Source: JBMYYR01 sp965243605
Lineage (GTDB): Bacteria; Bacteroidota; Bacteroidia; Flavobacteriales; CAJXXR01
DNA: 23,798 bases
Assembly (NCBI GenBank): GCA_965243605.1
Contig: CBDEVQ010000071.1
Span: 1-23,798 of the forward strand
Reading direction: 5' to 3'
Shown one piece after another: positions 7,664-16,821 of the stretch. Within the stretch, counting starts at the first letter, position 1. Each line of letters begins with the position of its first letter. Both the position numbers and the translations under genes were made by a program. Below the pieces are notes generated by a model. That model was not told where the DNA came from. It was given only the letters and a program-made list of their open reading frames with translations, and did no database searches.

Positions 7664-8809
7664 TTAATTTGGGTAGGTTATTTTATAGAAGTCTATATTT
7701 TTCGTGAAATTATTATCAATTTCAGTATAGCCAATAATAAAATCTTCCCCATTTCTATTGAGTACAATATTTGATCTATTTGAGTATTCATTTCCAAGAT
7801 ATTGTTTATCTAAAACTCCACCTTCGGTATTGATTTTTAAATAATAAATTCCTTCGTTTGTATTTGATGGCGCATTGGTTCGTCCTATTAATGTTAATCG
7901 ACTTCCTCCATCAAAGCACATGGTTTGTCCGCCATCATGGTATTCAGAACCATAATGCTTATCGTAAATCATATTTAATTCGGAGTCTAATTTAATTAAA
8001 TTCATTTCGTGTAAAATATCGGTACTTGCCGAATGCCCAAATAAATATACACGACCTGAATTATCCTCTAAAACTTGTCGCGCTTCTTCATATTCAACTC
8101 CTCCAAAATATTTCTTTTTTACCACATTAAATACGTTATCAAATTCATACAAAACATAATCTGTAGATCGTAAAGGGTCTTCTACCACATGAGCAAAAAC
8201 GTAATACCCTGTCCCATCTTGTTTTCGAATCATATCCGATGCACTTTGCAAAATGGGATGTGGAAATTCATAAGAATTCAAAGTTCCGCTTGCATTAATT
8301 TCGTAAATAAGAAAGCCCCATGTATTCGAATCTGTTCTCTTTCTATTAACCAATAAGGCATAATTTCCATTATTGGCTTTTATCATTTTAACCCCCACCT
8401 CATGGTGTAAACTCGAAATTGTTTTTTCAGATTCAAGCATCATACTCGAATTTAATGTCAGAAATTTAATATTTCTAAAATTACTCATCAGTTCAAAATC
8501 TGCTAAAATGGAATACGAATTTCCTTCTTGATACAAATCGCGTGCAAATAAACTAGGTTGATTAATTATTGGTTCTGATGAAATAAAATTCCCATCTATT
8601 GGATTAAGCTTCATAATGTTTAATCCAATATTTTTACGAGTAACGATTACACCTATGTTTCCTGAAGGTAAGAACAAGGCATCATTAGGCTGTTCAGAGG
8701 TTACACTGCTAATTTGTGTGTTTAAAATTTGAGGTTTCCATTGGCTAGAATCATCGTCTTTATTACAAGATAACAGAGTACTTATTATAATAAAATAGAA
8801 ATATCGCAT
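7664..8809 (-). CDS. Surface lipoprotein, probable beta-propeller
   Basis: A 381-aa lipoprotein. The short hydrophobic leader ends in a lipobox STLLSC with the lipidated Cys at residue 15. The following NKDDDSS is a good match to the Bacteroidota lipoprotein export signal, so the protein is likely exposed on the cell surface. The body shows several repeats of a pattern such as DNSGRVYLFGHSAS...LIKLDSELN and DGGSRLTLIGRT...YLKINTEGG, the blade pattern of beta-propeller repeat proteins common in this phylum. No catalytic motif was seen. It appears monocistronic: a terminator separates it from the secreted gene upstream. Function is unknown; ligand or adhesion roles are guesses. Confidence 0.8.
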   Translation of the reverse strand: MRYFYFIIISTLLSCNKDDDSSQWKPQILNTQISSVTSEQPNDALFLPSGNIGVIVTRKNIGLNIMKLNPIDGNFISSEPIINQPSLFARDLYQEGNSYSILADFELMSNFRNIKFLTLNSSMMLESEKTISSLHHEVGVKMIKANNGNYALLVNRKRTDSNTWGFLIYEINASGTLNSYEFPHPILQSASDMIRKQDGTGYYVFAHVVEDPLRSTDYVLYEFDNVFNVVKKKYFGGVEYEEARQVLEDNSGRVYLFGHSASTDILHEMNLIKLDSELNMIYDKHYGSEYHDGGQTMCFDGGSRLTLIGRTNAPSNTNEGIYYLKINTEGGVLDKQYLGNEYSNRSNIVLNRNGEDFIIGYTEIDNNFTKNIDFYKITYPN

Positions 8810-8861
8810 TTAGGTAGTGTTTTGACTCTAAACGTTGTTAACTCTCATTTATTTTAAATAA

Positions 8862-8893
8862 AATAAGCATGTCTAAAAATAAACATGCTTATT
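8862..8893 (-). terminator. Terminator of the Omp28-like secreted gene
   Basis: A perfect 11-bp stem, AATAAGCATGT (8862-8872) with ACATGCTTATT (8883-8893) and a 10-nt loop. On the minus strand it lies about 30 bp after the stop codon at 8924 and is followed by a T-rich tail (TTATTTTATTT). Confidence 0.72.
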
Positions 8894-8923
8894 AAATTAT
8901 ATGGCTTTAAAATTATCTTTTTA

Positions 8924-11248
8924 TTATTCAACAATAAATCTAGAACTCACTCTTAATGTACTACTTAATAAAGAGAACACATAAATTCCTTGTTTGAATT
9001 CTGGAACAGAAATTTGATGAATATTAAGTTCCTCATTTAATATTCCTGACCTTAACAACCTTCCATCTATACTATGTATTTGATATTTTGTACCACCCTG
9101 TGCAATGACTGAAAATACACCTTTGGATGGATTTGGGAATAATTGAATGGCTTGTACAGTTGAATAATCCACTGTAGACAATTCCAATTCATCATATTTC
9201 TTAACCGTTACTTTCTCAGATTCATCGGCATCAGAATAGGCTACAAAAGGAACGCCTTCTGAGTTAATCTGCAAGGCATGATCGTTAGAAATAGCCGTAA
9301 ATCCAGGTAATCCTAAATAATCCCAAGTGGAACCATCATATTTCATAACACTTGTTTTCCCTCCTTGATTCTCGTCTCTAAATGCTAAAATAAGATGATC
9401 ATTTGCATCCATACCTAATGTACAGTTCCCTGTAGCTCCACCACTAACATTTTGAGTATGTAAATCCCAATCTGTTCCATTAAATTTATAAATATTTATT
9501 TCTTGAGCAGAAACACCAAGCGTTAAAGCGGCGTATACCTCCCCAGTAGAACTGGTTGTAAAGTCGTGATCAAAAAAGGTTTGTTCATTGGTTATATGCC
9601 CACCAAGAACAGACCAATTGCTACCGTCGTATTTAGCAATCTCAGAATAGGCAATATTACCTGCATCTGTTCCATAAATTACCATAGGTGTACCAGAATT
9701 ATCTTGTTTCGCTTTTAACCAAACACCTTCGTCATCTGTAAAAGATCCGGTTCCTGTTGGAATCCAACTTGATCCTGATAAGTGATAGGCATAGGTATCT
9801 CCTCCACCAATCCAATACATAACAAATGGATTACCTGTATTGTTAAATGTTATTGCTGGATAAATTCCGTCTGAGTGCATTGTATTTCCAACTTGTTCCC
9901 ATGACGTTCCATTATATTTTTGAACTTTACCATCTGAAAAAACATATGGCGTGTCATTTAAATCTAATGCAAAATCTACTTGCGAAGCATTCCCTGGAAT
10001 TGAACTTCCTATTTGTCCCCATGTATTGGATTGAAAAGCATATAATTTAATCGTACTATTCTCAGTTGTTAATATATAAGGAATTCCTGTAGAGGATAAT
10101 TCAAAATCAATCGTACTAACACCTCCTTGAGAAAATCCTGGATTCCCAACTAATGTCCAATCTGCTAATACATCTTCAACTACTATTTCAAATTCTTGTT
10201 CAACATTCCAAATCCCATCATATACATTAAGAGTTACCGGATATACACCTGAAGCCGTAGGCACTCCACTTAATACGGCTTTACCGTCTCCATTGTCAGT
10301 TAAAGACAACCAATTTGGTAGACTTCCTACTGGAGTAATTACCAAATTATCATATTCTGGATCGTGTACTAAAATGTCATAATTATAATTCTGATTGGTA
10401 TATGCTAATTCTTGTGGAGAGCTATGATAAAATGGACTCGCGTTAGCATATCCCATGATATAATCACTTTTATTAACATTAGATACCTCTCCTGTATTGG
10501 CGTTAATTAAAACCCCAATTACCGAGATATAATCCTCGTTGTAATTTAGTGGTAATACCCAATTATATGTGTATGCATGGGTTTCTCCAGATAAAATGGT
10601 AGCTGGTAAAGAACCCGTATCACCATTATACCCTCCTGCCAAATAACGCCCTACATGATTATAAACCATTATGGATGCCGAAACTGAAGACGGTAAATTT
10701 TCATATCCACCCATTATTCCATTTCCTCCTCCCGAATATGCGTTAGATTGATCATATAATGGAGCTGGTCCAGTGATACCATCTTCAACAACAATTGCAG
10801 CTAAGCGCCAATCGCCACTCACCCCACTTGCAAAATCAGCATGAACCGTCATATCTAAATCTCTCGTCACAGAATTATAAACTGTAGAAACTTCAATATC
10901 TGCTGGTGGAATATTAGAAGAATAAGGTGCCAAATCATTTGATATCCCTCCAGGATTCATGTTCGATAGCGTAGTTCGATCTATATTTCCACTCGGTAAT
11001 CCAGATAATCCAGAACTCGTAAAATAGGATGCATTTTCCATATCGTCTCCTGAATGGATCGCTACAAAAACGGCGTCACTAGCGTAATTTTGTGTAATTT
11101 GTTTACCGTAGACTGTTCCCCTAGGGCACCATTGACACCATGTTCCTGTTCCTTCCTCTATCAACACCTTCTTTTGTGGTTGTTGTGCGTATAAATGACT
11201 GCTCAATAAACTGAATCCAGCCAAAATAAGTAAAATTCTATTTTTCAT
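8924..11248 (-). CDS. Secreted Omp28-like protein with propeller repeats and T9SS sorting domain
   Basis: A 774-aa extracellular or cell-surface protein. Signal peptide about 1-21 (cleavage after LYA). Residues about 25-260 match the Omp28-related fold, a thioredoxin-like domain with a CxxC motif CQWC at 38-41 in the context EEGTGTWCQWC. Residues about 285-357 look like a putative Ig/cadherin-type module (LPNWLSL...LSGVPTASGVYPVTL). From about 360 to 690 come repeated blades with aromatic-plus-KYNGTSW/KYDGSTW turns, a beta-propeller-like array. Residues about 698-774 are a type A T9SS C-terminal signal (LFPNPSKGVF ... GIYVFSL). Substrate and activity are unknown; the CxxC suggests redox or metal chemistry. 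It lies 37 bp downstream of the TrmB gene with no terminator between, so co-transcription is likely. Confidence 0.88.
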   Translation of the reverse strand: MKNRILLILAGFSLLSSHLYAQQPQKKVLIEEGTGTWCQWCPRGTVYGKQITQNYASDAVFVAIHSGDDMENASYFTSSGLSGLPSGNIDRTTLSNMNPGGISNDLAPYSSNIPPADIEVSTVYNSVTRDLDMTVHADFASGVSGDWRLAAIVVEDGITGPAPLYDQSNAYSGGGNGIMGGYENLPSSVSASIMVYNHVGRYLAGGYNGDTGSLPATILSGETHAYTYNWVLPLNYNEDYISVIGVLINANTGEVSNVNKSDYIMGYANASPFYHSSPQELAYTNQNYNYDILVHDPEYDNLVITPVGSLPNWLSLTDNGDGKAVLSGVPTASGVYPVTLNVYDGIWNVEQEFEIVVEDVLADWTLVGNPGFSQGGVSTIDFELSSTGIPYILTTENSTIKLYAFQSNTWGQIGSSIPGNASQVDFALDLNDTPYVFSDGKVQKYNGTSWEQVGNTMHSDGIYPAITFNNTGNPFVMYWIGGGDTYAYHLSGSSWIPTGTGSFTDDEGVWLKAKQDNSGTPMVIYGTDAGNIAYSEIAKYDGSNWSVLGGHITNEQTFFDHDFTTSSTGEVYAALTLGVSAQEINIYKFNGTDWDLHTQNVSGGATGNCTLGMDANDHLILAFRDENQGGKTSVMKYDGSTWDYLGLPGFTAISNDHALQINSEGVPFVAYSDADESEKVTVKKYDELELSTVDYSTVQAIQLFPNPSKGVFSVIAQGGTKYQIHSIDGRLLRSGILNEELNIHQISVPEFKQGIYVFSLLSSTLRVSSRFIVE

Positions 11249-11285
11249 AATTTAGGTGTGTATGTATGTTTAAGATTTGTAATCT

Positions 11286-12110
11286 CTATATTTTATGCAT
11301 TTTTTTAAATTGATTTAATGTTATTCCCTGATTCCAATAAAAATCGAAAAGGTTATTAAATGCATAGGTTAAATCTGTATGCTCAACCACTAAGGATGTC
11401 AATTTAAATCTTGATACATCGTTATTTTTCATAGAAACCATGGCTATTTCACCATCAGAAAGTAACATTTTAAGCGGTAAAGAATTATGTATTCTTACCT
11501 CTTCTCCTATGCTTTCGTAATAGTCTAACATTTGTATAAATGGAATAATATGTTCTATTTCTTCCTCAAACATGGCTCTAACACTTACGCCTTTCTTAAT
11601 GCATTCTCGTAAAGCATCACTATCTTTATGTATCTCTTCTGGTTTTCTCTCAAAACCTGTTGCATATGGTTTTTTATTAAAAGAATAAAGTCGGTTATGT
11701 GTTCGGTTTATGAGATCCTCAAATTTCTGGACCTGACTTTGTTTAGAGGTCAGAATTTCTATATAATCTAGAGGGGATGTATTTCCAACCTTATTCTCAA
11801 AGAGCTCTGTCATTTCCTCTTCTAAATTCTCTAGGTCTAAAACATCTTGTTTTTGTTTTTGAATTAAATCTGTAAAAGCTGCTTTTGGCTCCACAGCTTT
11901 ATATTTTTTCACACGTCCAGGGAAAACATTACAAAATCCTTTCTCTTGTAAATTTCCTAAAATAGAATATATACGACCCTGAGGAATTTCGGCCAATCTC
12001 GATAAATCTGATGCCGTTATTAAATCTTGGGTTATTAAAATACAGTATGCTTTGGCTTCATAATCTGTAAATCCAAATCGTATTAATTGGTTTGAAATTT
12101 TACTACTCAT
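11286..12110 (-). CDS. TrmB-family transcriptional regulator
   Basis: A 274-aa regulator. Residues about 5-70 form a winged helix-turn-helix of the TrmB type (FGFTDYEAKAYCIL, then TASDLSRLAEIPQGRIYSIL and a wing to KKYKAVEP). A coiled coil of about 75-105 follows (QKQKQDVLDLENLEEEM), as in TrmB dimers. The remainder (about 115-270) is consistent with the phospholipase-D-like effector domain of the family, where a small molecule binds. TrmB proteins in archaea sense sugars; the ligand here is unknown. An operator-like dyad lies 7 bp before the ATG, so autorepression is plausible. It is divergent from the M16 peptidase genes and precedes the Omp28-like gene on the same strand, making both candidate targets. 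Confidence 0.85.
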   Translation of the reverse strand: MSSKISNQLIRFGFTDYEAKAYCILITQDLITASDLSRLAEIPQGRIYSILGNLQEKGFCNVFPGRVKKYKAVEPKAAFTDLIQKQKQDVLDLENLEEEMTELFENKVGNTSPLDYIEILTSKQSQVQKFEDLINRTHNRLYSFNKKPYATGFERKPEEIHKDSDALRECIKKGVSVRAMFEEEIEHIIPFIQMLDYYESIGEEVRIHNSLPLKMLLSDGEIAMVSMKNNDVSRFKLTSLVVEHTDLTYAFNNLFDFYWNQGITLNQFKKMHKI

Positions 12111-12116
12111 AATTTA

Positions 12117-12138
12117 TTACAACTCTTAGTTGTTGTAA
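12117..12138. promoter_or_regulatory. Nested palindromes before the TrmB gene, likely operator
   Basis: TTACAAC (12117-12123) and GTTGTAA (12132-12138) form a perfect dyad with an 8-bp centre. Nested in it, ACAACT (12119-12124) and AGTTGT (12128-12133) form a second one, shifted by one half-site. Two alternative half-site pairings in 22 bp just upstream of a regulator's start codon are what an autoregulatory operator looks like. The link to this TrmB protein is inference. Confidence 0.5.
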
Positions 12139-12270
12139 ATATATAAAAATTACTTTAGCAATAAAACCACATAGAAACTTTATATACAATAACTTATAAA
12201 AATACTTAGAATTCGATATTAGATTAATAACTTGAGTTGCAAATTATTTACGTTTTCAATTTTCACACAA

Positions 12271-12290
12271 ATTCACATAAATTCAGATAA
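12271..12290 (+). repeat. Tandem 10-bp repeat upstream of the M16 genes
   Basis: ATTCACATAA is followed at once by ATTCAGATAA (9 of 10 identical). The 10-bp period is close to one helical turn. It is about 50 bp upstream of the M16 -7 element and could be an activator site, but it may be simple AT-rich repetition. Confidence 0.35.
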
Positions 12291-12339
12291 AACAACAGAT
12301 AAAGCTTAATAGAATATCTATACCTGCCATCTTAAATTG

Positions 12340-12347
12340 TATTTTTG
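12340..12347 (+). promoter_or_regulatory. -7 element TATTTTTG of the M16 operon
   Basis: It matches TAnnTTTG and lies 25 bp before the ATG at 12373. It also overlaps the region after a possible TTG start (12337), favouring the ATG. No -33 TTG was seen at normal spacing. Confidence 0.4.
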
Positions 12348-12372
12348 GGCATTGATTATAATTTTTTTTAAT

Positions 12373-13689
12373 ATGAACAAGTGTATTTACACTCTTGCCT
12401 CGGTATTTGTTCTTGGTGGTGCGACTTCAGTGGCACAACAAGTTGACTTTACTGAATTTGATTTAGATAACGGACTACACGTTATCCTACATCAGGACAA
12501 TTCAGCTCCTGTTGTAACCACAGCTGTAATGTACCATGTTGGTGCAAAAAATGAAGATCCACAAAGAACAGGATTTGCTCACTTCTTTGAGCATTTGTTA
12601 TTTGAAGGAACTGAGAATATTGGACGTGGTAAGTGGTTTGACATTGTTTCTCAAAATGGAGGGTCTAACAATGCAAATACAACTGATGATAGAACATATT
12701 ACTATGAAGTTTTCCCTTCTAATGCTTTAGAAGTTGGATTATGGATGGAGTCGGAGCGTATGCTTCACCCAGTAATTGATCAAATTGGTGTAGATACACA
12801 GAACGAGGTTGTTAAAGAAGAGAAAAGATTAAGAGTTGACAATCAACCTTATGGAAGTTTCTTAGCAGAGGTTAAGAAAAATCTTTTCGTAAAGCACCCT
12901 TACCGTTGGGCTACAATTGGTTCGATGGCACATTTAGATGCTGCAACTTTAGAAGAGTTTCAAGCCTTCAATAAAAAATACTATGCACCTAACAATGCTG
13001 TTTTAGTTGTTGCTGGAGATTTTAAAACAAAAGAAGCTAAAGAATTAGTTAAAAAATATTTCGCTGCTATTCCTAAAGGACAAACTGTAGTTCAACCAAC
13101 AATTGTTGAAGATGATATTACAGAAACGATTCATGCAGAATACAACGACCCAAATATCCAAATACCTGCTATTGTTGCAGCATACCGTACTCCTTCTATG
13201 AAGACTAAGGATGCTTATATTTTAGATATGATTTCTTCATTATTAAGCGATGGTAAAAGTTCTCGTTTATACAAAAAGGTAGTTGATACTAAAAAGATGG
13301 CTCTTCAAATTGGTGCATTTAACGTCAGTCAAGAAGACTATGGAATGTACGTGATTTATGGTTTACCAATGGGAGACAATACAACAGACGCTTTAGTTGT
13401 TGAGATTGATGAAGAGATTAACAAATTACAAAATGAATTGATTTCTGATGAAGACTACCAAAAGCTTCAAAACAAAATGGAAAATCAGTTTGTAAACTCT
13501 AATTCTAGTATAGAAGGAATTGCTAATTCATTAGCAAGATACTATATGTTATACGAAGATGTTAATTTAATTAATAATGAAATTGACATTTACCGTTCAA
13601 TAACAAAACAAGACATCCAGAACGTTGCTAAGAAGTACTTAAACAGTAATCAACGTTTATTATTAGATTATTTACCTACAGCTGAATAA
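12373..13689 (+). CDS. M16-family zinc metallopeptidase, catalytic partner
   Basis: A 438-aa processing-protease-like peptidase (PqqL/insulinase superfamily, subfamily B), exported to the periplasm or outer membrane. Signal peptide about 1-21 (SVA before QQ). The inverted zinc motif HFFEH is at residues 70-74 (H70 and H74 zinc ligands, E73 catalytic base). The third ligand is expected in the NEVVKEE stretch at 144-150, about 75 residues on, as in the family. The second half shows the M16 C-terminal fold (SLLSDGKSSRLYKKVVDTKKMA). M16B enzymes act as pairs of an active and an inactive subunit, and the next gene supplies the latter, 14 bp downstream. The ATG at 12373 is preferred over an upstream TTG because it gives a clean signal peptide. 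Substrate unknown, presumably peptides. Confidence 0.93.
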   Translation: MNKCIYTLASVFVLGGATSVAQQVDFTEFDLDNGLHVILHQDNSAPVVTTAVMYHVGAKNEDPQRTGFAHFFEHLLFEGTENIGRGKWFDIVSQNGGSNNANTTDDRTYYYEVFPSNALEVGLWMESERMLHPVIDQIGVDTQNEVVKEEKRLRVDNQPYGSFLAEVKKNLFVKHPYRWATIGSMAHLDAATLEEFQAFNKKYYAPNNAVLVVAGDFKTKEAKELVKKYFAAIPKGQTVVQPTIVEDDITETIHAEYNDPNIQIPAIVAAYRTPSMKTKDAYILDMISSLLSDGKSSRLYKKVVDTKKMALQIGAFNVSQEDYGMYVIYGLPMGDNTTDALVVEIDEEINKLQNELISDEDYQKLQNKMENQFVNSNSSIEGIANSLARYYMLYEDVNLINNEIDIYRSITKQDIQNVAKKYLNSNQRLLLDYLPTAE

Positions 13690-13703
13690 CAGATAGATAT
13701 ATC

Positions 13704-15761
13704 ATGAAAAAGAATTTACTTATACTATTAGGAGCTAGTTTACTTTCTGTATCTACTGTATTAGCTCAAGACAATGTAGATAGATCTACAATGCCTAAAA
13801 CGGGTCCAACCCCACAAATTAACTTAGGTACACCAAAAACATTTACTCTGGATAACGGATTAACTGTAATGGTTGTTGAGAATCATAAATTACCTAGAGT
13901 ATCTGCTAGCTTATCTATTGATAACATGCCTGTAGCTTTTGGAAACAAAGCTGGAGTTGCTGATTTAGCTGGATCTATGTTAGGTTCAGGAACAACAACA
14001 ATTTCTAAAGATGATTTCAATAAAAAGATTGATTATTTAGGAGCTCGTTTATCGTTTTGGGAATCAGGTGCAAATATGAATGCGCTTTCAAAATACTCTA
14101 ACGATATTTTGAAATTAATGGCTGATGCCATTACTAATCCTGTATTCTCTGAAGAAGAATTTGACAAGCAACAAGCTCAAATTTTAGAGGGAATTAAATC
14201 TGAAGAAAAGAATGTTAAATCTGTAGCTACAAGAGTTCAAGGAGTTTTAACATATGGTAATAACCATCCTTATGGAGAATTTGTATCCGAAGAAACAGTT
14301 GGTTCTGTTACTTTAGATGACGTAAAAAGTTATTTAGATACATATTACCGTCCAAACAATGCGTATTTAGTTGTTATTGGAGATGTTAAGTTTAAGAAAA
14401 TCAAAAAAGTAGTTAACAATTTATTCGAAAACTGGGAAGCTGCTGATGTACCTTCTGTAGCTTTAGTTGAGACTAAAAATGTTGCTGAAACAGAAATTGA
14501 CTTTGTAAACATGCCTAATGCAGTACAATCTGAATTAGCCATTACATCAACAATTGAATTAAAGCGTGGAGATAAAGATTTCTTTGCTGTACTTCTTGCA
14601 AACAAAATTTTAGGAGGAGGATTCAATTCTTACTTAAATATGAATTTACGTGAGGCTCACGGATGGACTTATGGAGCAAGAACTAGTGCTTCTGCTGACC
14701 GTTACATTGGAGAATTTAGAGCAAGTACGAGTATTCGTAACTCGGTTACAGATTCTGCAATTTATGAGTCTATGAAAGAAATTGAGCGTATTAAAGCTGA
14801 ATCTGTAGATGCTACTGTTTTAGAAAATGCAAAGAAAAAATATATTGGAGATTTCGTACTTTCTTTAGAGAGACCTTCAACTATTGCTAGATATGCATTA
14901 AGAATTAAGACAAACAAACTTAACGAAGATTATTACGAAACGTATTTACAAAACTTAAATGCAGTTACTGTAGAAGATGTCAAGCGTGTAGCTAATAAAT
15001 ATTTTACTAGTAATAATATGAGAATTATTGTTACGGGTAAAGGTAGTGACGTTGCGCCTACTTTAGATCGTTTAGGTTACCCAATTAATTATTTTGATTC
15101 ATATGGTAATTCTATTGATAAGCCTGTATTTAAAAAAGATATTCCAGCTGGAGTAACTGCAGAAACTGTAGCCGCAAATTATGCAGCAGCCATTGGTGGT
15201 GCAGAAAACATTGCTAAAGTTAAAGCTGTAAAATCGACTTATATGGCTTCAATGGGTGGAATGGTATTAAACCAAGAGATTACAACAATGGCTCCATACT
15301 ATATGCTTCAAGAAGTTTCTATGGGTGGTAACGTTATGCAAAAATCGGTATTTAATGGTAAAACAGGATATTCTGAAATGCAAGGTCAAAACCAACCATA
15401 TACAGAAGAGCAAATTCAAGATTCTAAAAGTGAAGTTCTACCAATTGATGTAGAAATTTATAAAACTGGAAAACTAATTAGCTTTGAGCCTGTAGATGGT
15501 AAAGATGCTTTTGTTATTAAGATAGACAACAAGAAAACATATTTTGATGCAGTATCTGGTTTAATGGTACAACAAATTACTGAGGTTGAAACACCAACAG
15601 GTGAAACAATGGAATCTAAAGTATTATTTGGAGACTATAAAGCTGTTGATGGTGTTAAGTTCCCACATCAGTTAACAATGTTCATGGGTCCAAGATCATT
15701 AGTGTTTAACGCTGAATCTATTGAAGTTAATCCTAAAGTATCTAAAGAGATTTTCAACTAG
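13704..15761 (+). CDS. M16-family homologue lacking the zinc motif, with C-terminal extension
   Basis: A 685-aa exported protein with a signal peptide of about 1-21 (VLA before Q). Residues about 45-480 are an M16 pair of half-domains, but the HxxEH site is replaced by the GVADLAG region, so it should not bind catalytic zinc. It keeps the R/Y substrate-binding element of inactive partners (LREAHGWTYGAR). This is the classic non-catalytic subunit for the upstream gene. The last ~190 residues, from about 490 (AANYAAAIGGAENIAKVKAVK), are extra to the M16 fold and resemble the beta-rich LolA/LppX-like lipoprotein-sorting fold; this is a tentative reading. The gene ends with a strong terminator. 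Confidence 0.9.
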   Translation: MKKNLLILLGASLLSVSTVLAQDNVDRSTMPKTGPTPQINLGTPKTFTLDNGLTVMVVENHKLPRVSASLSIDNMPVAFGNKAGVADLAGSMLGSGTTTISKDDFNKKIDYLGARLSFWESGANMNALSKYSNDILKLMADAITNPVFSEEEFDKQQAQILEGIKSEEKNVKSVATRVQGVLTYGNNHPYGEFVSEETVGSVTLDDVKSYLDTYYRPNNAYLVVIGDVKFKKIKKVVNNLFENWEAADVPSVALVETKNVAETEIDFVNMPNAVQSELAITSTIELKRGDKDFFAVLLANKILGGGFNSYLNMNLREAHGWTYGARTSASADRYIGEFRASTSIRNSVTDSAIYESMKEIERIKAESVDATVLENAKKKYIGDFVLSLERPSTIARYALRIKTNKLNEDYYETYLQNLNAVTVEDVKRVANKYFTSNNMRIIVTGKGSDVAPTLDRLGYPINYFDSYGNSIDKPVFKKDIPAGVTAETVAANYAAAIGGAENIAKVKAVKSTYMASMGGMVLNQEITTMAPYYMLQEVSMGGNVMQKSVFNGKTGYSEMQGQNQPYTEEQIQDSKSEVLPIDVEIYKTGKLISFEPVDGKDAFVIKIDNKKTYFDAVSGLMVQQITEVETPTGETMESKVLFGDYKAVDGVKFPHQLTMFMGPRSLVFNAESIEVNPKVSKEIFN

Positions 15762-15791
15762 TATATTGGTAACACCAATACATTATTTTAC

Positions 15792-15833
15792 AAAAAAAAA
15801 GGCCAGTAGAAATTTCTACTGGCCTTTTTTTTT
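15792..15833. terminator. Bidirectional terminator between the M16 operon and yihY
   Basis: A perfect 24-bp palindrome (15801-15824, arms GGCCAGTAGAAA) flanked by a nine-A run on the left and a nine-T run on the right. It works in both directions and serves the two convergent transcription units. Confidence 0.93.
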
Positions 15834-15843
15834 GTATTATTTT

Positions 15844-16758
15844 TTATTCTTTTGCTTTTACAGCTTGTACTATACTTGTGTTTAATTCAAATCCTAACAA
15901 AAATATTATGGAGTTAAAATACAACCATAATAATATGATCATTAACGTACCAATAGACCCATAAAGCTTATTGTATTGCGCAAAATTATCAACATAATAA
16001 CTAAATCCTAAAGAGGTTAAAACAATAAGAATAGTTGCAATGATAGAACCTGGAGAAAACAAACTTAATTTAGCTGGTTTTGTTGGTCCATAATAATATA
16101 AAAACGATACCCCCGCGTAAAGAAGAACTAACATGACCAACCATTTAAAATCTAAAATAAACTGGGCTACAACATCAGACAGAATATGTTTGGCTTGTAA
16201 AAACTCCACAAAGTTTTGAGATAATATAATAAGTATGATCGCTAAAAACACAAGTGATGCCATTACAAGGGTTAATACCAAAGAAACCCACCTCTGCATT
16301 AAAATAGTTCTAGATTCCTGGATGTGGATATTGGCATTAAAGGCTTCTATGAGCGAATTAATACCATTTGTAGAGAAATAGAAGGCAACAACAAATCCAA
16401 TAGACAATAATCCACCTTGTTTATTATTAACAATATCATCTATTGTAGATTTAGCGGAATCAAATGTTGTTGGTGGAAATATGTCTTTCATTAAAATAAA
16501 TAGCTCTTCCTGAAAGCCATCTATTTGTATGTAAGGTATAAGAGTAAACAAAAATATGATCGCCGGAAATAGGGCTAGAAAAAAATTAAATGCTAAGGAA
16601 GAAGCTCTAGTTGTTATTGCCCCTTTACTTAATCCAATAATAAAAAACTTAGCAACATCATAAACACTCATACCTCTAAAACCAGGAATTACAAAATGTT
16701 TGGTAAAAGCGATAAGTCTTAAAATATAAAGAATTATTGTTCTTTTTAATCTATACAT
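15844..16758 (-). CDS. YihY/BrkB-family inner-membrane protein
   Basis: A 304-aa polytopic membrane protein of the YihY (formerly 'ribonuclease BN'/BrkB) family, with about six hydrophobic segments. Family marks seen: the N-terminal GAITTRASSLAFNFFLALFPAI region, the FYFSTNGINSLIEAFN segment and the C-terminal GSIGTLMIILLWLYFNSII. Length is typical. Its exact role is not established; roles in membrane or envelope physiology have been proposed, and the old tRNA-nuclease label is considered wrong. It begins 63 bp after nadC on the same strand with no terminator between, so nadC-yihY is probably one transcript. Confidence 0.9.
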   Translation of the reverse strand: MYRLKRTIILYILRLIAFTKHFVIPGFRGMSVYDVAKFFIIGLSKGAITTRASSLAFNFFLALFPAIIFLFTLIPYIQIDGFQEELFILMKDIFPPTTFDSAKSTIDDIVNNKQGGLLSIGFVVAFYFSTNGINSLIEAFNANIHIQESRTILMQRWVSLVLTLVMASLVFLAIILIILSQNFVEFLQAKHILSDVVAQFILDFKWLVMLVLLYAGVSFLYYYGPTKPAKLSLFSPGSIIATILIVLTSLGFSYYVDNFAQYNKLYGSIGTLMIILLWLYFNSIIFLLGFELNTSIVQAVKAKE

Positions 16759-16821
16759 ATTATAAAGATGAATTATAAAGGAACATAAAATTCATTTATG
16801 CTCCTATTAATTCTTGTAATA

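Noticed and set aside
7648..7680. AACCTA/TAGGTT repeat at the end of the lipoprotein gene as a terminator
   Set aside because: The stem is only 6 bp with a 21-nt loop and starts inside the coding end; the T-rich tail is weak.
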